Positions 57,116-64,000 of a DNA stretch of 64,000 nt are shown here, one piece after another (within the stretch, counting starts at the first letter, position 1; each line of letters begins with the position of its first letter). The stretch covers positions 119,876,930 to 119,940,929 of the forward strand of contig OX352762.1 in assembly GCA_947095585.1 (NCBI GenBank). The letters are read 5' to 3'. The notes under the pieces were generated by a model. It ran no database searches. It saw only the letters and a list, made by a program, of their open reading frames with translations, and was not told the DNA's origin. Source of the DNA: Nephrocerus scutellatus. Taxonomy: Eukaryota > Arthropoda > Insecta > Diptera > Pipunculidae. A program made the position numbers and the translations under genes.

Positions 57116-58844
57116 TGCCTGATTTCCGCATTTGTCTGATCTACAATCATTTAAGTATCATGTGCATAGACATCTTACCATTTCCGCTCCTTATTTTCCG
57201 AACGCACACGCTGTGCTAAGCATAAGGGTATAAACCCCTTGAGCGTGTGTACATTATAATACAAAGAAAAAATTACCTCGAGCTCTAGTCAAGCTAACTG
57301 AATCTACTAATTTTAATGATTTTTCTAGACTCCCTTAAGATCGGCATACCTAACCTACAACCAGATATAACATTGATGATGCTTCACATTAATTTTAATG
57401 TCGGTTCTTTTATTAAGTACCGAGAATACTATACATTTAGTTTACGTTTTACGTTAAAAATACTGAACACTTTGATAGTTTCCTGCATTCTACGATTGAT
57501 TTTTATCTTTTAAATCAATAAAGGGTATTGCTTTACTTAGGTACAGTTAATGAGACAGTTCCTTTTTATTAATTCTATCGGAATTCGTATGCTGTCCTGT
57601 GCAACTACGAGTAACGTATTGACAACGATAGCACACAACCGTTTTGTTTCACTCAGTGTATCCGGTGTGTTTGTCGTGCGTGTAAACGATTGTGTACTCT
57701 TTTTCGAGCGTCATCAAATGGCTAAAAAATAAAATCGCTAACCATGCCATGGTAACTAATTGCTAGTGGGACAATAGGCAATTAGCAATTGGCAAAGGAA
57801 ATTAATTGTTGAAATCTGACATCGATTTCCAATAAAAAATTAAACCTCCTGTTCTTTTATTTTGATTTTTTTTACCTTACTCGGACATTTACCAAAATAC
57901 GATTCACAACCTGTCTTCTGCACACTACTTACTAAATTCTGCCCCCTTCTATTTCTTCCTTAATATTGAACAAAAGTACAAATTTCAAATGTGTCTTGGT
58001 AGGCTGATGCAGTGCAATGTACGATGCGATGTGCAATGCAATGCGATATGCTATCCAATGTGTACAAAGTGAATTGGTTTTCGCATCAATAGTCCGGCCT
58101 GCACAAGTACGCTTTTCACATACGAGTATCTCCTTGGATGGCACTAAAGTTCCACAAAGCCACCGATTCAATGGAATAAACCGAAAATACCGAATTCAAC
58201 GTTCACCTTTTGTTGTCCCATCGAATCTGCGCATACGAGTACATATATGTATATATATAGTGAAACTGAAAATCTGTGATATAATCTGCTGCTGTTCTGG
58301 TGAGATGAACGTGAAATTAGGAAAACTACGCCAAATTTGACAACATTATGCTAAGCTGAGCAGAAGACCATTGTGCAAGGATAGCACACGAGAAGTTTCT
58401 TTTCATGGGTCATGACTAGTTGTTCTTCCTCGTTCTCGTTGATTTCCGATTTCATCCGCTTCCCCTAGCAAGTATTCCGCACTGAAAAAACAAAATTGAT
58501 GTCAAGCGTTTTCTGTCCCAGTTTCGATGCACTTGAAGTTTAAAAAGCTGTGCGATTTCCGATTTATTGTGTACTCCGAACTCGTTAATATTTCTCATTG
58601 TTATCTGTATGATAGGAATACAATTAGGATACTTTTTAAAGAATGTAGAAATCTTTTTTTTTAGTTTTTTGTTATAAAAATTTTTAATCAAACAATTATT
58701 TTCTATTGAAAACGCATTCAATACTTTTAGTGTAAGAATCTTTAAAACTGACAAAATTTGTATTAAGTTGATATTTAAAAATACGAAAATGAAAGGATTA
58801 TAAAAACTTGCTGTTTGCTATCTTTACCATCTAATACTTTTAGG
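57116..58844. other. Interval without recognised gene
   Basis: Several 60-107-codon frames lack motifs (57316, 57550, 58017, 58452). A local GCAATGCAATGCGAT repetition is near 58035. Confidence 0.4.
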
Positions 58845-59480
58845 ACGCCCGGGCATAGACCGTGGACGCTAAAAAGACGTCAAATCACACGAACAAGGTG
58901 ACCAATTAAATGTGGTCCATATCTGGAGTTAACAGGGTCACCAAACTTCGATTGTTTGGCCAAATGTGTCGCATGCGGTGATGTCTTGTTGAAACCACAT
59001 ATGCTCCAAGCTACCTCTTTAATTTATCCCAAAAGCAGTCAGTTAACATGTTGCAGTAGTGATCAACATTATAAACTGTGACTGGGTTGTCAGCATCATC
59101 AGCATCATTGAAGAAGAAGTTTGGGCCAATGTAACCCCTCTAGCATGAGACTCACACCAAACCAGTAAAATTTCGTGTGTAAAACGGCTTTCCGCGACTT
59201 TGGTGCATTCAACTTCTGAGCAGGAGATTCGAGGTTCGAATCAAAGAAACAACAAAAGTATTTTTCACGGTACCACCTCTCGCGAGTGATTGACAAAGTC
59301 CGAGAGTAATAACTTTTGACGGAAAGACGCTTTCGAATTCGGTATTAAATTGTATTCGGTGTCCCTTGTATTTTTGGGCAAAAATATAACACACCGTCTC
59401 GGACTGTAATGGTCTGTTGTGCCAAATATTATAAACGGCATTTGGTGAATGGCTTGGGGCTAACTTGCCCAAATATGACA
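58845..59480 (-). mobile_element. Decayed rosa-like mariner, interrupted by a SINE
   Basis: The minus strand above the SINE (59480-59441) gives EPNCHIWAS.PQAIHQMPF, equivalent to the NKQNCHIW..EQPKAIHELP block of the copy at 51201. Below the SINE (59215-58845) it continues HTKFYWFGVSLM, GPNFFF and a DADDADN stretch, then HMWFQQDITA (second catalytic D), then NWSPCSCDLTSF. The order and spacing fit one transposase cut by the SINE. Many lesions. Confidence 0.6.
59216..59440 (+). mobile_element. tRNA-derived SINE inside a mariner
   Basis: CTGAGCAGGAGATTCGAGG with GGTTCGAATC (B box), TTTTTCACGGTACCACCTCT, CGCGAGTGATTGACAAAG and GGTCTGTTGTGCCAAATATT match the SINE body in order. The A-box part is missing or decayed. 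Flanks carry a TTTGGTG-containing similarity (CTTTGGTGCATTC before, CATTTGGTGAATG after) that may be a worn target-site duplication. Confidence 0.75.
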
Positions 59481-59644
59481 ATTTGGCTCATAAATGAAGC
59501 CCTTGAGACAGAAATCGGTTTATTTGCTGGAAATGAAGAATTTGAGTAAGTGCACGCAAAGTTGTCACAACCAAAGGCGAAATTTGATAAAGAATCTTTG
59601 CAAACTTTATTGAAGTGTGTAATTTTCTAAGTTTATAGGGCAAG

Positions 59645-59698
59645 CTATATGGAAGGCCAGGACCGGGCACCGTTTGTTGAGCCAAATTTTGATGATAT
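59645..59698 (+). mobile_element. RTE-like 3' tip
   Basis: GGAAGGCCAGGACCGGGCAC and a following CGTTTGTTGAGCCAAATTTT-GATGATATGA match the RTE 3' end, with a tail core intermediate between RTE (GTTGTAGAGCC) and SINE (TCTGTTGAGCC) forms. Confidence 0.6.
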
Positions 59699-60479
59699 GA
59701 CACGGCAAGAAGTTCTGAGTTTAAACATCAAATAAACCGTAGCTTACTTCACGCATAAGCGAGAATCCTTATTGGAAATATGGGGCGCCTGAATTGAGAA
59801 CTCGTATAGCTGTGTTGATAAATTGGATTGTAAACTTATGTCCCCCCGAGGGGCCCGCTGTATCTTACTTAGCTGTCTGGTTATTATAAGTCTGATACTT
59901 GGTCATACTCGGTAGATTATAGTGGCAGGGAGCTTCTTTAAAAAATGTCAGAATGGGCGCTGTTTTTAAGCATGAAGCGCTCCTACCATACAATAGCGTT
60001 GCGTTTCTATCCCAGGCGGCCTATGATATTAGAGCTGATATCCTAGTGTCAAATGATAGTATACGAGGTTCCGGACGAACGTGCTGCCAGGGTCTGCTTT
60101 TGCAATCGCCCAGGCACTCATTCTGAAAGAACTGAGTCCCTTGATGGCAGATCTCACCAAGGTCGCGTTGGTACTACGGGGGTTGGATGCCCACAGATAA
60201 GGTTTAATCTCCTTGGAGGTTTAACTGAGTCTGGGCCAACCTTTGGTTGAGGTCCAGTTTATTCTGGCTTTGGCCTACGTAGTGGCTGGTGGTTTACTAC
60301 CCAAATGCGGGTAGAGCGCTAGCATGGTAACATCAGTTTGGGGGCTGATGTTACCAAAAATCTTTGGTTCATCAGTATCCTTCCTGATGTTACCGGTGCG
60401 ATGATGTGCTCTCTGTGGAGTTGCATAGATCAACCGGTTGTCGAAAAACCAAAGATCGGCAGGGATTTAAAATGGGTCC
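59699..60479. other. GC-richer interval of unknown nature
   Basis: Less AT-rich than its surroundings, without stop-free frames of note. It looks like an untranslated part of a mobile element but I could not identify it. It contains the hairpin described next. Confidence 0.35.
60326..60355. repeat. Perfect 11-bp stem hairpin with a third arm downstream
   Basis: GGTAACATCAG (60326-60336), 8-base loop, CTGATGTTACC (60345-60355). The right arm recurs as CTGATGTTACCGG at 60384-60396, so either right arm could pair with the left one. Confidence 0.85.
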
Positions 60480-61140
60480 TGCTCTAACCATTAAGTTAAT
60501 ACTGGCACATCAGTCTATGATGGACGTTGATTGTCTTATAACGAATCCAAGTCCGAAGAGGATCGTGGGGTAAACCATTCAATGGAGGTATCCACGTAAA
60601 TCAAATGACATTTCTTGTACTCTTATGTCAGAGAATGGATGGGTTTTCCTATTCCTGTTCCATTATTGGATCAGGAATTTCAACTAATTGTGGATCCAAA
60701 TCGTCACAATCGTTTTTAAAGATACCATTACCTAAGCGCACACCTCATTCATTAAATACATCTAGTCCTGCTGAGCGCATGTGGGTAATTAAAATGCGTT
60801 GTTTGATGTGACGCCAAAGTCTCGTAGACGCATAATTCAATGATGTCAGTTAGAGTCCCTCTTAGCACTACATTTAATGTTTGTCGAAAGTCACCTCCCA
60901 ATATCAGTAGCCACCCAGTCATTATAAATGAGCGTTGAAATTGACGACGAGGCTGCATTTTTGATTCTTTTCACGAATGACCCAACATTTTTACTACCTT
61001 TCGAATAATGTAGTATTTTTTGCCTCAATTTTTGATCGTAGGCGAATTTGACTCACCGCAGATGAGTATTGCAATTTCTGGCTCGTTTAAAATTTTTTCG
61101 GTTTCCTCACTAGGGATAGCTTTGTAAAACCGAAAGTGTA
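60480..61140 (-). mobile_element. Helitron helicase fragment, decayed
   Basis: On the minus strand: AIPSEETEKILNEPEIAILI, then MQPRRQFQRSF and LLILGGDFRQTLNVVLRGTL with TDIIELCV, the GGDFRQ.LPVV..G motif of Pif1-type helicases in Helitrons. In another frame come LWRHIKQRILITHMRSAG (the L..NMR motif) and LDPQLVEIPD, typical of the following Helitron segment. Frameshifts and stops show it is dead. No Rep domain was found in the window. Confidence 0.7.
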
Positions 61141-61284
61141 ACTCTCTAATCCTAGAAGCCTCTTTACAGCTCGATTCACACCATCCATCATCCTTTGGTT
61201 TGAAATTATTAAAGAACTAAGCACCTTTTGCATGTATTTTTGCGTGAATGTCCATAAAACTGTATAATAAGTTATAAGTTATTC

Positions 61285-61745
61285 ATCATATTGGGCTCTA
61301 CAACCAGGGCCCGGTCCAGCCCTCACTCAAAAAACCGGTCCCGATTGAGCTGATGTTATCCAGTGTGGCATCCCTAAACTCTGGACGTCCTGGTCTACAT
61401 TATTCTTCCAACGTATCCTTGGCTGGCCTCGCAGCCATACCTCATAAATCATATCTTCTACTTTCCGAGCATTTTATACCATGTCGACATCCCAGTATAC
61501 CTCGTATATCTCATCGTTATAGAGTCTCAGTAATCGTCCTTCCTCTCACATACGGGGCCAAATATTCTCCCTAAGGCTTTCATTTCGAATGCAGCCAATA
61601 GGTTAGAATGCTTTTGCTAAGCACCAAAGTCTTTGATCCATTTTATGTTAGTACTGGTTTGACTATTGTCTTATATACCAGCAGGTTGAATGTTGTGGTT
61701 AAATTCCTGCATTTCAAACATCTTGACGGACTTAAATATACGTTA
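61285..61745 (-). mobile_element. RTE LINE 3' end copy
   Basis: TTCATCATATTGGGCTCTAC starts at the RTE tail (complement of GTAGAGCC.AATATGATGA). The copy continues through the C-terminal region (CTCTGGACGTCCTGGTCTAC, CTCGTATATCTCATCGTTAT) to the equivalent of NLTI.SKLLIY near 61690, then fades. 5'-truncated. Confidence 0.75.
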
Positions 61746-62649
61746 TATTGATAAAAATTACTTGAATTATTGTATATGAATAATATTCTCCCATTAATTG
61801 CTTCTGTATTTTTCCCAATTTGTCGCGTTTCGATAAGGGTTCAAAACTGGGTCACAATACCAAGAAGTGTTGAGAAAAACATCACTTATCACTTTTTTCC
61901 AAATGTTTTTTACATTTTCTCTCAAACTGTCCCACGCATTAGTGACACGTTTCCGACCTACCGCCGGCCAAAAAAAACTATCTATGTCAATCAAAATCAT
62001 TCATTTGAAAACAAATTCATTTCGCGTTTAGTGCTTAGACCAACTCACAATTCCTTTCGATCTTGAAGTACATTGTTTTGTATTATATAAAATCGAACCT
62101 TCTGCTCCACTAAGCAGACACAGTAAATGTCTTCTTATTTTTACGGTTGACATAGCTTCTTTACATAGCTTGTTAATTACATGCAAGCGCTCAAGAACGA
62201 TATTCAAAGAATCTCAAGTACCTACTGCTAGGCAAAAATAATAGATTCCCTGTGAAAGTGGGATAGGAGATGATTCTTCCGATTCAAAGCACACAGAAGG
62301 GTAAAATAACTCAAAGTTTTAAATGTTCCAACTTGACAAACTCTGTGTCTGACGATTTACGAGTATTTGCTTTTCATATACGAAATAGGGGTATGACGTC
62401 GGCAGCCGGTTATTTCCGTCACGTATCACACAAAGTGCATATACTCGTACTCTTATTTCTATTTTCTATTTCATCAAATACAGTATCAAAGTACAGTGGA
62501 TCAGGATGATTTGGTTGTGATAAAATCAGTAAGGAGCTGATGGTGATGGCAAATAGTCCAACGAGGTAAGGATATATGTACCTTCTTTCTTTTCCTAAGA
62601 AACCCAATTTATTTTCCAACGAGTTGAGATGATTGATTTAATGATGGGG
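61746..62649. other. AT-rich interval, no gene seen
   Basis: Overlapping short frames on both strands (61770-62066, 62270-62619) without motifs. Confidence 0.4.
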
Positions 62650-62720
62650 GCAATGTAATAGATCCCCATGACTGGTAGTAATACCAAACCACTACGACCC
62701 ATGGGGATCTATTGCATTTC
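62650..62720. repeat. 21-bp inverted repeat (hairpin), 29-base loop
   Basis: 62650-62670 (ends AATAGATCCCCATG) pairs with 62700-62720 (starts CATGGGGATCTATT). There are 19 of 21 matches, the 14 loop-proximal ones perfect. Confidence 0.85.
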
Positions 62721-62754
62721 ACCAGGCTTGTGCAAAACGAATAATAAAAACTCG

Positions 62755-63130
62755 ATCCCGGCACCTAGTAAACACGAACTTTGTTCTTCTCGCCAAGACT
62801 ATTGCGATTTGCGCTGAACCCCTCCTCCAGTTTTAATGTTATGTATAATAAATCCAGGGCCCTTACTATTTCTTGACTGTCCGACATGACGGCTATGATT
62901 GAAGTTAGCCCTAATTCCAAAGGGATAGCACCACAGCTTGGAATATGCTCATTTACTGTCTCCCTTCTTCAGATAACTTGGTCATTGTTCCCGTGCCTTC
63001 TTCCATCCCAGATATATTTTGTGTCAGTCTCAGATCTGAACTTTTTCTTGGTGGACAATTTGACTTCAAAGTTTTTCGCACCGTGTTACTGCATAATATG
63101 CTTGGCAACTAAATAAACTTCTTCTTAACG
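62755..63130 (-). mobile_element. LINE RNase H fragment
   Basis: The minus strand reads YIWDGRRHGNNDQVI, a GAIPLELGLTSIIAVMSDSQ stretch, EIVRALDLLYITLK, then NSLGEKNKVRVY.VPGSS. SDSQ...RAL and N.LG..NKV...WVPGHS are the central RNase H motifs of non-LTR elements. A TAG replaces the Trp of WVPG. The fragment stops inside this motif. Confidence 0.6.
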
Positions 63131-63904
63131 TCCGTGATGTCGCCTTCCATAATCCATGCTTAGATGGGCTTGCAATGACATCATGTAATGGAGTAGTAAA
63201 ATATAATCACCTATATCCCCGCTATGTGTCAGGTTATCATGGACCCTGTTATTAATAGCTATTTCCATTTGCACTTTTCGAACCCGAAACCAAAACACAT
63301 GGTCAAGTCTCAGGATTTCCGTGGTCGAAAATCCACATCAACCAGAAACTCCCTTTATTTGCATTCATCATCACGTGATATGTTTTGTGTACTACAGTAT
63401 TCAAGAGCGCGATATAAAACATTCTTCCCCTCTAACTAAACTCAACGTTGTCTCAAAAATTTGTTTGCTTGCTCTCATTGTCGTCTTGCTGAGTAAAGAA
63501 AAACGTACGTTTGCATATTATTATTTAAAATCACACCAAACCCCGGGTATGGTTTCTAAAAAAGAACTAGAAAACGATACTTTGAAAGAGAAACTTTACC
63601 AAGAAAATGGAAGCAACTATTATAAGATACTACGGAATTTTTTCAATTCTCTGGCTGCGGAGCTAAGCTTGGTTCTTTCTGCCCATTCTACTGCTCCGTT
63701 GATTATGATTAGTACTATTATCATTGTGTTCATCTAGTGCAACGGTCTGAGGCTTATTTCTTCACGACTTGACTGCAAATCTTCTGCACACCTTGCACGC
63801 TCTTTTTTGATTTAGCACAGCTTGTTGGTATTTGTTCCATAGCAGCCTACTGACAATACAAGATATTAGACCGCTTTGCTGACAGCAATCTCTTCTCCGT
63901 TAAA
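63131..63904. other. Interval without recognised gene
   Basis: A 138-codon frame (63321-63737) has hydrophobic stretches but no similarity I can name; no start context or intron logic supports it. Confidence 0.35.
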
Positions 63905-64000
63905 GGCATGCATATGATTTAAGTTGCAAAGAGGCTTCTAGGAACCGCGAGGTATGCTTTTGTTTATATAAACAAAACTCCAATGTGGAAAACCGAACCA
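63905..64000 (+). mobile_element. Family-J LINE, linker start, runs off the window
   Basis: The stretch TTTAAGTTGCAAAGAGGCTT to GGAAAACCGAACCA matches 56606-56685 of the copy at 56436 (LSC.KEASRNREVC.. in translation). More of the element is expected beyond the right edge. Confidence 0.65.

Noticed and set aside
58017..58340. 107-codon plus-strand open frame as a gene
   Set aside because: Overlaps a minus-strand frame of similar quality, has a low-complexity start (repeated GCAATGC) and no motif.
63321..63737. 138-codon plus-strand open frame as a gene
   Set aside because: No recognisable domain; hydrophobic stretches are expected from T-rich DNA, and no start or splice evidence exists.

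Overview
The window looks like an AT-rich, repeat-packed stretch of a higher dipteran (fly) nuclear genome. The only intact host gene I can support is a seven-exon cytochrome P450 at 8624-11015. Joined across its introns it gives 539 residues and I recognise it as the ecdysone 20-monooxygenase shade (Cyp314a1), which makes active 20-hydroxyecdysone. Introns of 56-70 bp, close similarity to the Drosophila protein as I remember it, and a DD41D 'rosa-like' mariner point to a schizophoran fly, possibly a tephritid. The species assignment is inference.

Nearly everything else recognisable is transposable-element debris. An RTE-clade LINE, with an endonuclease then a reverse transcriptase and a (GAT)n 3' tail, occurs as about fifteen 5'-truncated, inverted or rearranged copies; the best runs from about 25360 to 28065. 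A second LINE family of the CR1/Jockey group ('family J' here) has fragments at 1740-2345, 6310-7275, 15925-16290, 18109-18245, 29590-30449, 56436-57115 and at the right edge. Further LINE remnants carry RNase H domains (2466-3290, 7830-8395, 16430-17560, 62755-63130), a LOA/R1-like RT ('family K') and a DUF4780-type ORF. DNA transposons include mariner relatives of three catalytic types: a DD34D-type fragment at 13021, DD37D maT-like copies at 13735 and 43974, and DD41D rosa-like copies at 51201 and 58845. A decayed Helitron helicase lies at 60480-61140. Five copies of a tRNA-derived SINE are present.

Tandem repeats are frequent: 118 bp at 46725-47490, about 120 bp at 23875-24440 and 41640-42870, 135-160 bp at 33440-34070, 63-97 bp at 54795-55235, and a CAAAAGACC-type minisatellite at 11920-13000.

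Layout: 1-8400 LINE graveyard; 8600-11300 shade; 11600-14400 minisatellite plus two mariner types; 15900-21000 LINEs, SINE and RTE; 21100-25300 repeats; 25360-31600 RTE and family J; 32800-35200 SINE, tandem repeat and DUF4780; 36500-42900 RTE mosaics and tandem repeats; 43974-44954 a TIR-bounded mariner; 45250-50690 an RTE copy and a LINE split by a 3.8-kb insertion; 51200-64000 mariners, RTE, SINEs, Helitron and LINE pieces.

I did not find a new multi-gene system. The points most worth a second look are four. First, the SINE and the RTE share an almost identical 3' end, suggesting SINE mobilisation by that LINE. Second, the 3.8-kb insertion at 46621-50450 has the architecture of a Helentron-associated (DINE-1/HINE-like) element. 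Third, RTE copies share the same inactivating changes. Fourth, a 32-bp insert at 28857 has an RTE-like tail and is flanked by a 14-bp duplication. All positions come from reading by eye, so boundaries of decayed elements are approximate (tens of bases).
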